A stretch of 64,000 nt of DNA, taken from contig NC_091867.1 of the NCBI RefSeq assembly GCF_019399895.1, forward strand, positions 2,480,001 through 2,544,000, given 5' to 3'. Below are positions 13,998-27,600 of this stretch, piece after piece (the first letter of the stretch is position 1; the number at the start of each line of letters is the position of its first letter). Source of the DNA: Cardiocondyla obscurior (lineage: Eukaryota; Arthropoda; Insecta; Hymenoptera; Formicidae). Position numbers and translations under genes: made by a program. The notes under the pieces are model-generated. The model was given only the letters and a program-made list of their open reading frames with translations, did no database searches and was not told the origin of the DNA.

Positions 13998-14492
13998 TCT
14001 GTCGATGCAACCTCGCTCGGGGCATTGTAACTTTTTCTCTCTTTAGTGTTCTGCAAGTATTACGCAATGACCGGTCGCGCAATGTTATCGACGTCTCTTT
14101 CATCGCTTGCGTAAATTAAAAGTCCGCTCTTTCAAAAAGTAGGTAATCTACGCCGCGATGCGACTTATCTTATCGGAAAAAAGCCGTTCAATAGAAATAG
14201 AAAAAGGAAAAAAAATAAATAAATAAAAAATCTATAAAGCTCTTTTATATCTCGGGCGCATTAAATTTAGATTTATTGTTTATTATTAAATCTGATAATT
14301 TACGAATATATATAAAAACCTCTATCTGACTCACGTTTCATTATCGTCGCTATAAAAACCTTTGCGAATTTTATCGGTAGACCATGGACTATCCTTTCTT
14401 TATATTATTCCGTGCAAACGGACGAGATGACGAGGCAGTGGCCCGTCTCCGTTCTCGCTCGTCTCTTCCTACGAAGAGGTTTGTAGCCGAAG

Positions 14493-14519
14493 AAGGAAAT
14501 GACGCCCCGCGCATAACAA
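14493..14519 (+). repeat. 27-bp element, copy 3 of 3
   Basis: AAGGAAATGACG, CCC, CGCGCATAACAA. It lies 522 bp after copy 2. The 5' flank GCCGAAG resembles GCCGAG before copy 1. Confidence 0.7.
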
Positions 14520-17123
14520 AGTATCGATACGTCAAGCCCTCGGCACCGTTGCCTTATACATGTGACATGTGACACGTATTACACGATAGATATGGATGTA
14601 CATATAGGAAATTTGATGTCGACGATCGATGGCAATCTCACGACACCGATATGCAGATGACGCAGTACGCGCTCGCGATCACCGTGCGCATTTCAATTCA
14701 CTTGTAAATGTGCACGTCCACGTGAAAATAAATAGTTTCCTTCGTCGATGCAGAAAGAAATTCAATCTACAAATTTATTCGCGACTTATAATTTTCTTAA
14801 TATTCGTAGAATTAAATCGGAAGCTGTTCTTGTTCCAAGTTACGTTTTTTTTTTTTTTGTAACAATTGGATGTCGAAACGCTATTATCTCTGATGATACG
14901 CATATAACGAATAAAGGAAAAAAAAAATTATATATAGTACTGACTTGTGCCATCTTTCACCTGATCCTTTCGGACTACATCATCGCCTTATCGGTCAATC
15001 GCGAAGCATGCCTTCGTTACCCGGCGAATTCAAGTCGTAAATAAAAGCGCTTCCTCATCACTCGAGACTTTCCTAGTTCCTCTCCGATGAGCCACCCTGC
15101 GTGATGCTCTTACGTATACCCGTATCTACGTGTGTACCAATTCACGTGCACCGACACGCTTTTGCTGCCCACAGGCACACACACCTGCCCGCGTATAATC
15201 AGGCGCGGATTAAATCGGTACCGAAGAAAGAGCGAAAGTCATTATCCACTGATATAAAATCTGACGTGTGCTAATAAATAAATTGAAACGAAGATACGCA
15301 GAAAAAGTGTTAAAATAACTAGTTTTCCGCTTCTAATTATCATTTTAGGTGCAAGATAAAGGGTGACGTAAACAATTTAAAGTAAAGGCACCTTTTTTTT
15401 TTTACGTAAGTTGATTTTACAATGCAAGATGACCAAAAAAAAAAAAAAAATATTGTTAATTCTGAATTTAATTTGCAATCAATTTGGGACCTTAATTCGT
15501 AATTAAAATCACTTCGAGATCATCCTGAGAAATTTTTCCGTATCATTAATGATATTCGGTAGAAATCGTACGAAATCGCGCTCTCCTCCTCTTTACGTCC
15601 GCTTTGCGAATACGCTTGCTCGAGCGAGCGCGGGCCGCACATGTATATGCGCGAGCGTACAAGTACATATCTCGGCTGGCTGGTCGCCGGTTTCTCCCGT
15701 GCTAATTAGCAAAAGTTTGCCGTGCAATAAACGCGTCTAGATTTACGTAACTTAACTGGACACTCGGCGCGGATACGATGTGCACAATGCCGTTCATTAA
15801 TGGCACCGTCCAATCTGTCCTACCATCGAAATCACTGAAACAATCTCGCCAGACTTTCTTCAGCTTTCCTCATCCGCAAACGGATCTTTCCGACACAAAG
15901 CTTTTATAAGACACAATTTGATATACAAATCAGTTAAATTGAAACGGTGGCATTTTACAATTCGCATTAAGCATCCAGCGCTCTATTTTCTCAATTTCCA
16001 ACTTTCCCTTCGCAATAATATTCGATTTATTAAGTATCAAGGCATATTAGATTTTCAAAGTTTAACAATTTTTCATCGATAAAAATAATTCAGTTTTAAA
16101 TTAAATTAATTTTTTTTTACATATGTTTTATATAAAATTATTCTTTTTTTTTTTTTTTTTTTTTTTTTTGCACGCTGTGCTCAGCGAGTGATATTGAGAA
16201 CGCGTGCGTTGATTGTATCCGCGAACATCGAGTAGAGCCCAGCCTCTCTCTTCCTGAATCGGTTCGCTATGGTGCAGTGGCTAAGAGCGCACTTGTTTTC
16301 CGGAAAATTTCCTCGTACGTTCACCAGCCATTTCTGCTCGAATAATTCCGTACGCGCGTTCAATATCTCGATCGATGACGGTCTCCGACAAGACCGATAT
16401 TTTCAATAAAATTTTTCCCCGTTTCTTTTTTCAATTTGAATTTGATTAAGTAATCAATTTACGTAATTTGATTTATAGAGTAGAAAATACCGGCAATGTC
16501 GCTTTTATTTTCATTAATTTAATTTTAAAAACTAATTTGATATCTTTATCCTGATGTGTATCTCTCGCGTCTGGAAATTTATTTTTTAAAAACGCGACGT
16601 AAATCACTAACGAGAGAGTCAGAAGAACAGATAATTTTCAGATTTATTCGCGAGTGATATCGGAAATCAGCGTACGTGGTCACGGACCATGTCAGCGTCT
16701 AACGGGGCAATCGTGCAGAAACGGTAGATGGTAACGAGGAACGAAACGAATAGAGGAGACGAGTACGATATGAAGAAACCGGAGAATGAGGGGGTGGCAA
16801 GGGGGAAATCGGAGGACTCGGAATCGGGCGGCGCATCGTTAATGCAGATTGCCCGATCGATGAATCATGCACTTTCCGGAGTGCGTGTCCGCGCGCATAT
16901 CGAGACACGTATGGCCAAGGGTTTAAAAGTACCTGAAGATTCAACATTTATATTCCGACTCTGCCGAAATAACGCGCCCTAAACACTAGTGCGTACCTAT
17001 TGGTACCTATATCGGCTTACTAATCAACGTATAGATAAAGAGAAAAAAAATTTTTAATAATATTTAACGCTATATGTATAAACACACATGCACGTCGCAT
17101 AAAATATCATGCGGAGTACTCAC
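14520..17123. other. No gene seen
   Basis: AT-rich with a T26 run at 16144-16169. An A-box-like string near 16266 lacks a matching B box. Confidence 0.55.
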
Positions 17124-17367
17124 TGATTTTTCCCAATTGAGCTGCCCACCCAGCGTCACTCGGTCGCTGGTCCAGTCGAGCCATCGTCGCCGCGACTGAC
17201 CCAGCAATCGATAGGACGAGTATCGTCAGAAATATCGGCGAGGGTAAGGAGTACGCGTGTACCAAACGACGCGGACCGATGACGGAAATCCAAAACGATC
17301 GCGAGGGTTCCTCTTCTCGGGCGCGCGATCGTTTCACCGTTACGTCGTACGTGAGCGCCTTGGACAT
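17124..17367 (-). CDS. Candidate first coding exon with signal-anchor-like hydrophobic segment
   Basis: On the minus strand an ATG at 17367 opens 81 codons plus one base, ending at a good donor (ATCA|GTGAGTA, last exon base 17124). The first part is basic and polar (MSKALTYDVTVKRSRAREEE). Residues 41-60 (LPSPIFLTILVLSIAGSVAA) form a hydrophobic stretch preceded by GPRRLVH, as in a signal anchor or late signal peptide. The end reads RPSDAGWAAQLGKI. An in-frame stop lies upstream of the ATG. I do not recognise the protein. The exon stands alone: any partner exons would lie below 17.1 kb or outside the window, and I found none. The support is one donor, one plausible targeting sequence and a frame open longer than its neighbours. 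Confidence 0.3.
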
Positions 17368-18866
17368 TCCTGGACCGTGTCCAGAAACGATCTGAATCCC
17401 AAATACCGGCAACCATAATCGGAGATTCAAAGGTGTCCGGCGACCGTTGGTTTAGAATTCCGAATTGAATTATAGAACCCGGCTCGCGATCGGCGGAGCC
17501 TCGAAAGTTACGTGAGATCGAGAATCAGATCCACCCTTAAGGTACCGCTCCAGTTAGCGGCCAATGGCAAGCCCGGGATACGTCCCTTGAATCTGGGCCA
17601 ACTCTTTTTTTAACACCGAGACCAACCCCTTTCTTCGACAATCTTTTAACGTACATGTCGACTGGCAATCCCGGAGGGACGTTGAAAAATAAGTACCGAG
17701 GACCGTGCCCTTTTGAAAACGGATCGTTTATTTGCGGAAAATAAATGCGGCGCGTAGTGAACGAAAACAGGCTTGACGATATATTTTAATAAATCCGTTT
17801 CGATGACATTGTAACTATGGCTTTTAAAAACATATTCAATTGCTATTATTCGTCGTGTATTGTCGTAATATATTTTTCCTGAAAATTTAATATGAGTATT
17901 TTTGCAACCTGCGTATTATTTACTTGACCACCGGCAAAGCAATACGAAAAACGTGACGTTAAAGCCACCCGCCGACCTTTGTTTATGTATCTCGCTCGCT
18001 ACCTCTACACAAATTAACGCGTTACATGTAAAATAGTTTTCTTTAAAATAAATTAAAAAAAAAAAAAAAACAACAGTGAATAACGCGCTTTTTCTGTGAC
18101 ATCTAATATTTAAAAAAAATGTAATTAATATTAATTTTTATATTAAATGTAATCATAATTTTTATCAATGAAAAGATAATATTATACATATTATTGTCCG
18201 TGTATTTTATACGTGCATCATAATATAGTTTGAAAGTAGTAAAATTCATAACTATGACAGAACAAACCACGAGGTTTCAATACGCAGCACATGTAATCAT
18301 TTACATATTAACTGATAACACTGTCTATTTCTCATAAATTACGATCCAATTACATATTTATCTCAATATTCAGCTGAATATCCGTATTACTGTCAGTTTT
18401 ATTTATACTTTAGACAAAAAAAAAAAAAATTCTAACATTATCGTTGAGCCAAATTAATATCTAATACAAAATTACAATAGATTTTTTTAACCATCAGAAC
18501 TTTTCAAATCAATGATAGTGGACGATCTATTTTTAAATAATAATAAAAAAATTGTTTAATTGTCGAATAATAATGTCATATTTTGCAATTCTATTTTATA
18601 TCAATTTTAATTTTATCATATCATAAAGGAAGTTTTCAAAGCGACGTAAGTGTCATATAATTATTAGGTCGTAAGACAATACGTAAAATAAGCCACTAAT
18701 GAGACTACCAATAGAAACCTTGATTATCCAGCAAACTCGTCCACTTACGCTTCCTGCATTTAGCGTTCGGCCAATATATGTATGTTTCGTTAACAACAGT
18801 ATGCACTTCTCGAGACGAGGAAACATTGCAAAGTTCGGCGATAATACCGCCTTGAGAAGTTCCTTG

Positions 18867-18897
<31 letters not shown>
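18867..18897 (+). repeat. Poly(A) run of 31
   Basis: This is the longest homopolymer in the window. GAAGTT occurs both just before (18854) and just after it, but the sequence between is too short to call a retroposon. Comparable runs lie at 598-617 (A), 8706-8731 (A), 9332-9353 (T), 16144-16169 (T), 48517-48540 (A) and 53317-53342 (A). Confidence 0.9.
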
Positions 18898-18899
<2 letters not shown>

Positions 18900-19664
18900 A
18901 GTTAGTATTCAAGTAGTCAACACCATTTTTAATCGTTAAGCACGCTTGTCAGATAAAATTTCTATTTATAAAAAAAAAAAAGTGCAACTTTATATCCACG
19001 AGATATTTTCTTAATGTCGAAAAAATATTTCAAAAATTAGCATTTTAAAATACCTTTAACTCTACATGTCTTTTGATTATCTATATCGTTCTATAATTTT
19101 CGACGTATTATAACTTTGCATTGTTGATCGCACTCACATATTTCTAAAAGCGCGCGTACGTGAGCATAAAGACGTGATATAGATGCAAAAATATTACACA
19201 CGTGCGATCTCGTATATTAATGCGCTTCGTGCGAGTCTTAATATTTTATCGCAGAAATACGTTTTTGAGTCTTGCCGCTATAAACTTTTCCGTATTCCTT
19301 TTGCCATCTGTCTTAAAACAGGAGAGTTTTGCATGAGTAGATCGTATCGAGTAGCATCGTCATCCTTCGCATTATTATCATCGCCACGATAAGCGCAGTC
19401 AACCATTATTTACGCGGCAATTATACGACTGAAAGTCATTGTGTCTCTCCGCATGTAAAATAGTGCGTGCTGAATTCTAGATCATGACTTATGTATCCCG
19501 AGTTGGCTCAGCGGGAATACTTTAAATCCTCACGTGCGCAATCGTCCAATTCGAAAATTCTCGCGATGATAAAGACATTTTGACGATCGTGCAACACTTT
19601 TTGCGATAACATCACGGGCAATAAGACGTCTCGGTTTAACGAATGCCACTGTCTCAAGTATTTC

Positions 19665-19694
19665 TCAGCATAATCTCGAGATTATCAATGCTGA
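19665..19694. repeat. 16-bp palindrome nested in a longer inverted repeat
   Basis: ATAATCTCGAGATTAT (19670-19685) is a perfect palindrome, flanked by TCAGCA and TGCTGA in inverted orientation. Confidence 0.8.
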
Positions 19695-21430
19695 TACAGC
19701 TACGTGAAAATTATACGAATCTCAATACTAATCATAATTCGTGTATAATAGAAAACGTTAGTTTCGGGTTTCAAAATTAATATTATTTATTCGTCTTTAT
19801 TACAAAAATATTTCTCGTGCCGATTTTATTCAAGTTTTCTCGTAATATTTTTATTAAAACTATTGTAAAATATTTTATTCTTCTTTTTTTTTTTGCTCGT
19901 TATTCAAGAGCGCTGTGCCGACGGCAGTCTGCAAATTACCATAAATGACATCTGACCATTGATACTTTTTAGCCTTATCGCCCGGTGTGATAAAGAGACT
20001 TCGTGCTACCTCGGCACCGATGAGCGCAACTTCATTAGCAAGTAAGGTCATCAAAGAAGCGCAATATGCAAAGGTGACCGTGTGTCAATCTTCTACGTAA
20101 AGTCGTCTCAAATCTTCCGCGAATGCATTATTTATACCGACAACTCGCTGAAAATTGGTATCGTTCGTAAATAGAATAATAGAGTGATTTAACGACACAC
20201 AGAAGATTAATTTAATTCTATTTTTTTTTAACGTAATCTCTATGTATGACAGAGCTAGGTAATAATATAATATGTTACTTTAATATAATGGAAAATATTT
20301 AATTCAAATATAACGCTGTATAATTAAAAATTATTTATCATAGAAAGAAAAAAAAGAAAAAAAAAGTGTGTCGCGAATGCAGAAAAAGATCTATGTTAAT
20401 TTTATAAAGAGCTGAAACATGAAACAAACCGCGCGTTATATTACATTGATATGATGCAATTGAAACCAGACGAAGGCTGGACCACTGACGGAGATCTCGG
20501 CACAGTAGGGACCTCTCCGCTTCCATTGGTCGACTAAACGAAGCCAATGGAGAGCAAGGACGTCACGCTTGCGCAGCCTCCACTACGATCTCTCGTCTTA
20601 TTGAGCGGAGATGACTCTGGTAAGAGTTACGCAACGATAGTTCTATAATTTTAGATAGAGAGATAACGAGCGGTCGAAGGGCCAAAATAATGAATTCCGC
20701 TTCTTGAATTATTTAATACACTAGTGCCGATACGCTCGATCTGATATCAACGTTATGCATCTTTTCTTTATTTTTTATTTTATAAAGTTATTTAATTTTT
20801 TTTTTTTTAATAAAATTTATGACGATAAAAATATGTAAGGATATATTTTTTTGTTGCATTAAAATCACGTTCGTGAATCTCGACAAAGCGGGCACTTCGC
20901 ACCTTTTCTTGCGCGCAACCCTTTCATTATTATATCAAGACCCCATACCTGCATCTTAGTTCCGGCGGAAACTACAAAAACAAATCAAAGCGCGTCCTTC
21001 CATCGGACAAGCGGAAATTGTCTTTATTTTCTCCTCCTTGCTCCTAACGTTTCAACCGAGCACACGTCCGGTTGATGAGAGACATTCGACCACAATTCGC
21101 TCGTAAAGATAGATGGTTTCAACTGCGCGATAAAAATCTCGTAAGAAGTTTATTTCTTTCGGAATTTTATTATATTCTCACGAAAAATCACGTCAGTTTG
21201 AATTTAACACTTCTTTTTTTTTCCAAAAAATAACTGATAAATATTTGTGTTTATTACAATATTTAATCACTAGTTTTAACTTTTTTTTTTTTTCATAGAT
21301 AACTACATTGACATAAAATTCTCTAACAATCGACGTAAATTTCTGTAAAATTAAAGACATATCGGACACGCATTTAGGGTGGTTAGGCTACCGGTCGTGG
21401 TCCAATCTCGAACCGGTTTACCCTCGTGGC

Positions 21431-21664
21431 CAGGTGAATCGAGGTTACGGGCAGGGGAAGGTCCAGCGAGTCAAAGGTCATATACCTGCACGCTCCTACG
21501 GGATCTCGTCTACCTGTTCGTTACGAGGGAAAACCTGATTCCCCTGGGATCAGTTTGATCCTCGCGAATTAAAGGGATTGTGGAGAAGCGCGGTCTTCAG
21601 GTTCGCAGGTCAGAACGAGGGTCCGGCCGGAATCACGGCAACAACCGTCAGGGTCGCGCAGGTA
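21431..21664. promoter_or_regulatory. Cluster of seven CAGGT/ACCTG motifs, candidate enhancer
   Basis: CAGGT or its complement occurs at 21431, 21484, 21512, 21534, 21598, 21606 and 21659, against roughly 0.5 expected in 234 bp of random sequence. One (21510-21516, CTACCTG) is the full CAGGTAG heptamer bound by the pioneer factor Zelda in Drosophila; the one at 21431 is CAGGTG, an E-box type also bound by Snail-class proteins. Function is inferred from motif density only. Confidence 0.35.
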
Positions 21665-24600
21665 CATAACCCTTTCACGGGTCTACCTAAAATGCCCTTA
21701 CTCTAGGCGGGCCCGAAACGGACTGGGCGCGGCTCGAGAAAATGTTGGAAAATAAAATATGACGCACGTGTCTTTCGGCAGCACCATTCCCGTTAAAATC
21801 TGCCTGGCGATTGGCGTGTTTGAACCTTTCGCACCAATTGGAGAGTTTTCAAGACGAAGACAGTTAACCGTTACCGTCCCGCTGCTACCAATTTTCCGCG
21901 TCATATGAACGCAAAACCGATGCATCAACATACTAGTTACCGAGACCAGTTACGTATGTGCCCGCACACGTAGATGTCATAAGTTATACAGAACGTGCAA
22001 AATATACTTTTGTAAACCGAAGCAAATATATTTAGAAGACTGCTTTTCTTAGATATCTACGATATACAAATACATAATGTAGCAATCAATTTCTAAGTTA
22101 AATTTACCAGGTGAATATACATATGGCTCGAACTTGCGTTAAAGTTTAACTTCCTAAAAAGCGAATTGAATTAAAAATGAAATGGAACCTTCGATCTAAC
22201 GTATTAACCTCGAGTTCATCAACAGACGTAATTAACAATCGCAGATCCGATTGTAACTTCTGCATAAGCTTCTCTCGCGCGCTTTTTCCACCTTCCTTAA
22301 ATGAAATAGGAGACATTCTAATTAAGACGTACCCGTCATCGATGAGAGCCTCGTAAATATTCTTCGAATGATAAAAAAAAAACCTTCGTGACCACGTATG
22401 TCGTTATATAACGGTAGCGCGAGTCTCTTTTATCGAGCGAACCATTTTACGAGAAAAGTAAAAATAGTGGCAGCAGTTTTATGATTCTTATAAGAGTCGT
22501 TTTTAACGACCTCGCGCAATAATAATAGAAATATACATAATTCGTGTCTCCTCTATTATCTAGCGAAACTTGCAGCAATATAATACATGATGTTTACTCT
22601 ACGACATTTTTTTCCAGTTTAGCATATTCTATTTAATATTACTGATAAATGTCACTTTTTCATATCATCGCGTTATGTATTTAATTATTAGAGCAAGCTC
22701 TTAAAACGTATCGAAATATTTGCAATCAATATTTAAAAAGATAATTACGCTTTCAAATTTTATAACTTTTTTGTAATTATTATATGTATAACAAATTAAC
22801 TGAAATTTGAAGCCTTGTAAAAGGGGTTTTTTTTTCGTCAACATCGTTTTTATTGAGTTGAATATCTATTTAAATTTTTAAGCGGTCAGGCATCTCCCTT
22901 TATACATCTGAACTTTTCCCGCGCGGTGTTTCGTTTTAGTTTTTGTTTCATAACGGGCATAACCATTTCGAACCACGTTCTGTTAAATAATGCAGAAAAT
23001 ATGACGTGCAGCTCTTAATAAGTTGCGATAAACTTTTACCTACGACGTGCCTGTTAAAACTCTTCAAGGTTTGCATTCCGTTGCTGCGTCGAAATGCGAT
23101 AAAAGCGGGTGAGATACTGAAAATTGTGTCACACCACTTCTTCGCTGACACAGCGATCGTACCGTGCAAATCTGGCTTAATTAACTTCTACTTGTTTAAT
23201 TCGATAAAATAATTCGCGCAGACATATCTATAATAAAGTCAATTCGGTTTTCTCGGTTCTGAACTTACGGTTCAATTATTTTAGAAATAATATTCTTTAA
23301 TCTGTAATTAAATTTACCTTAAAACAAAAAATTTTCTTCAAGTATATTTTTCAACGGTTTTAACCGCGCGATAGAAACGTCCGCAAGTGTGTTCGATAAG
23401 ATTAGAGATGCGAGTGCGGTGAATATGTGTCCTAGACGTTGCCCTGCGCTATACCAGTTCAGATAAAAAAAAAAGAAAAAAAAAAAATAGTCCGTAGTTT
23501 TGCTGGGCCAATCCTTACTAGTTTCTAAAGAAAGTGGTGGGGCTATGCATTGCGCCTTGCTCTAGTTAATGTCAAGCTTGACCAACGGAAATTTGTCGGA
23601 CGAGATATTTCAACGGTCGCAAACCCTCCATGCGAGCGGCGAACAGCTCGTATAATTCAGGTGCTCGTCGCTTGACATTTTTTTCAGCGTACCTCTCGAA
23701 TTAAATTATTTTTTCGTCAACTATTTCAGAAATACTTTTCGTTATCAAAACTTCGATTAATAGTTTGAAGAAAATTTTTTATCTATAAGGCGGCTGATCA
23801 GCTCGATCTCGGGCGATGTATCGTCGTCTAAAAGACGCGGACAGTCTACTGTATACTGTATAATGGGGGGGAACGATTGTCCGTTGCTCTAGTTTACGAA
23901 AGTGTACCGGACAGCTAGGAATATCAATATCGAGCGGCAGTGTCGTCCAGGTGTAAGGACACCTTAACGCATCCCTTAACGGTCGACACGGACGACCACG
24001 TCCAAGAATCTATTAGAGCATAGTTTTTTCCCATACCGCTAACGCGCGCGGGGTTCGACCGTTCGTTAGATACGTCGGACTGGACATGAAGAAGGTCATT
24101 TATGCTCAACGGATTTTTTTTCGACCTGATTTAAATAGACCCTCTCCTCCGTATATCTTCCCTTTTCTCCGTCGCGGCGGACACTGTCCAGGTAAATTTT
24201 CATTGCCGGCCAGCTTGCGGACGAGGATGATTTTCTTCAGGTAGCCAACGTCCATGGGAATATCATGAAAATTGACCACTCGGTCGGGTCACTCGGCGAT
24301 CTCGGAATTAAACCCTTAAAATTTTGCAACCCCCTTCTCGAGATTCAGAAGATTTCTCTCCCATGAGCGTTGGATTTTGCTTGCCTGAATCAAATCTCAC
24401 GTTTGAAATAACGACAGCATCATCTCGAGGCGTGTGAAAGTGCGGCCATGGACCATGCATAATACGTCCACAACTGTATTTGCAGATGTTTGTGAAATGT
24501 AAGAGCTACATTGTTCGTAAGATATGCCTAACAAAGAACGTATTAGCAACGTATGTTTCGAAGAGGAAAGTTTATAAAATAAAGAAAAAGAAAACTTTTC

Positions 24601-27600
24601 AAAAGCCACGTAAATCAAACGAGATAATTCTATAAAATATCTACTTGCTTGACAACCATGAATAATTTCGTATTTTCAACTTTTGCACGTTTTAATGATT
24701 TCTTTTGATGTTTTTATTATTGCTTAGAGATGCAAATATTCTGCTCGAGTGATATATTACTTATTAAGTAAAAAAAATTTTGCATTATGGTAAACGTAAA
24801 ATTCACAGCATCGGAATGCTTGCGCGTCTATCTAGTTAATTGTTGTTAGTCATCGAAACAAAGCAAAAGCGAGCGTCGCCGTTGGTCTGTTTAAGCTTCC
24901 AGAACTACTGATACGTCGTCCGATTAACATAAATTTGCAGACCGAACGTCCGGTGTGCTGCCCTGTGACGCGACAGGCTATCTGCGTGGTAACAGACTAC
25001 TTTACATACGCTTGATCCTTAAATACTGCCTGCTCGCATAGATGCGCGATCTTTGTCCCTTCACGTGTTACGTTTAAACGTATTCAATAAAGAAGGAATT
25101 TGAATTTAAAAGACTGAACAAGTAAGAATTTTTCTCGATGTAAAAATTAACAAAAAAAAAAATGTTGTAGGTACAATCCAGCTAATCTTAATTGATTTAA
25201 ATTGATATTGATACTCATTTTGTTAGAATCGCAAATCTTAAAGAATTGAATATTTTTTTGTTCGACTGTCTGATATATTATAGGGTTATTATAGAGTTAT
25301 AGGGAACCGAGAACGTTCGACATGCACGTGGCCACAATCAGAGCAATGTGAGATTTGACCCCGAAGATCAATGAATGATCGGGCTCGCTGATCAATATTC
25401 ATACGGATTCATGAGGCGCGGACAAAGGAAAAGCGACGAAGTCCCGTCTTGATTAGCCTCGAGCATCGGGCGGCTATTTGCGTGAATGTAACGATGATGT
25501 TGCGACGTGCGCACCAAACAGAGTCAGAGGTCACCGCAAACAATCCCACGTGTGGGAAAGGCCGAGTCGAACTCACAACAAGAAATGGCAGCGTCACATT
25601 GTCGCACGAAAGAAAAATAAAAATGGAAAAAAAAAAAGAAAAAAAATACAGATATAACGAGGGATCGAGAGGTGGTGAACGCTCGCCCGTACCTTTGACG
25701 TGCAGAAACGCGGAGAAGCGGAAGATGGTATTTCGCGTGCTCGCCGAAACCGTCGTCCTACTTTGGTCAACCGCGGATCCACCTCGTCCCGCCGCTTTTG
25801 CTTAAGCGTAATCGCGAGCAGCCCGATGTCAAAAAGCAACACGTAACGGTGGTTGATGATATGCTAACTTCATTTGCGTCGCATTGTCATCAGATAGCAC
25901 GAATTTTTTAAATAATTATGGTGGATATTGACGGCGAACAATATCTCCAAATATAAGAAAAAGATTACCCGGGAGAAGGAAATTGAAAGCCTCAAAATGT
26001 AAACTAAAAACCGGAGTTAATTATAATATAAAGTCCTTCCCTTTTCTTTTTTCCCTTTTTTCCGCCCGTATTATTTATTAATAAAATATCTGGTAAATGT
26101 GTTCTTTATTTAGCGCAGATAAATCAAACGGGTTATTTTTCTTTACTTTTCTTTTTTGTTGGACACGTGAAAGAGCGATAACTAGCGCGCCGATAGCTGG
26201 ATTCGATTATGCAAATGGATAAATTATTCAAAGCTCGAACACTCTGTGATCACAACGTGCATTTGAAACTGCATTGAAGCCGCATTGAAACGCGTAAATG
26301 GTTCCGTCGATATTTATTATCAGCACGAGGAGACAAGAAACGATTTTTACAGTTTGACGGTGCGATGTGTGAGAAGTTATCTTTCGACAATTTCTTGCAC
26401 GAGCTCACGTTTCGGATATAATGCCAGGCAGTTGCGATTTCAGATAAATATTGTCACGCGAGATTTTCACGTTACCGTTTCGATCATAGATTTCCGCGTG
26501 TGCCACTTTACAGAGCAGCGTCTATAAAAATAGGAAATATTTCTCTGTTACGCGGCAGATCGTTGTGGCCTTAAAAACTAATTTATTGGTACATTAATTA
26601 CCGATTACAGATATATTATTGCAAAATTGACCGAGAAAAATCAATCGCCGACAATAATCGACACGGCACGTGTTTGCCGCTGGAAAATAATTTTGCTTTC
26701 AATCGACAATTCTTTCAAATTTCCTTTTAATCTGACTTATCTGCGGTAATAATTATAATGCGCGATTAGGAATTTTTGATATAAGATAAACTCTCGTAAC
26801 CGCGGAATTTCATTAAAAGCAAGAGAAAACTTTCCTCACGCAAGTCAGTTGCACAAAAGTACACGTGTTTCAACAATGCTACGTGAACCTATTACAGCGA
26901 TTGTAATCAGGCTTTATTCATCGTTGAGGAGCCGGTGCCGAATATACGGACGAGACAAGAAGTATCCAAGATATCTTACGTATTTGAAAGATATATACTT
27001 GCGGACTTAATAATTTTTTCTTTTTTTTATTAATGTCAGGGCTAAAGTGTCAGGCGCAAAATCGTCTTTCGTATCGGTGGAAACGCTCGTTTAAAAGACC
27101 AAAGTATTCATTAAAGACTATACACACTGTAAAGACGCGGGACTTGCGAGCAGTAAAAATCGGTTATTGTCGATGCAAGAGAATCGGCAAAATCTCGCCT
27201 GATAGAGATATCTTTCCTTCTTTCAACAGGATAATCGTTAAGGCAGGTGTCCCCGACAAGCGTGGGAGACTCGAGCGCCTCCCGGCCGCTGTTCTCCCAA
27301 CCCATTACTGTAACGAACGCCAAAGGGTCGCCATGGAGACTCGTGGAGAAACATACACGTGGGGTGTAGCAGCTCGCTCTCTTTTTTTTTTTTTTTTTTT
27401 TTTCCTCTCCTCCGCCCCTCACCTTCGCCACTCTTTCCACCACGAGCGGGTTCTCGCCCTTTCCCTCCCTCGCGTATCTCTCGCCCTTCTCGCTCCCTCA
27501 CGCGTCTTCTCTTTCGCTCTTTGATCTCAAACCGCCCCTTTTTCGCCGGTTTCCCTCGCGCCCTACGACCTCCTTCCGCCGCAAGTCGAAAGAGGCATGG

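Larger units (their letters stand above)
17368..21430. other. No gene seen apart from noted repeats
   Basis: AT-rich desert between the candidate exon and the CAGGT cluster. It holds the A31 run and the 19665-19694 palindrome. Confidence 0.55.

Noticed and set aside
16255..16335. tRNA-like A-box string GGTGCAGTGGCTAAGAGCGC
   Set aside because: No B box (GGTTCGANTCC) or acceptor stem follows at the right distance, so no tRNA or SINE is called.
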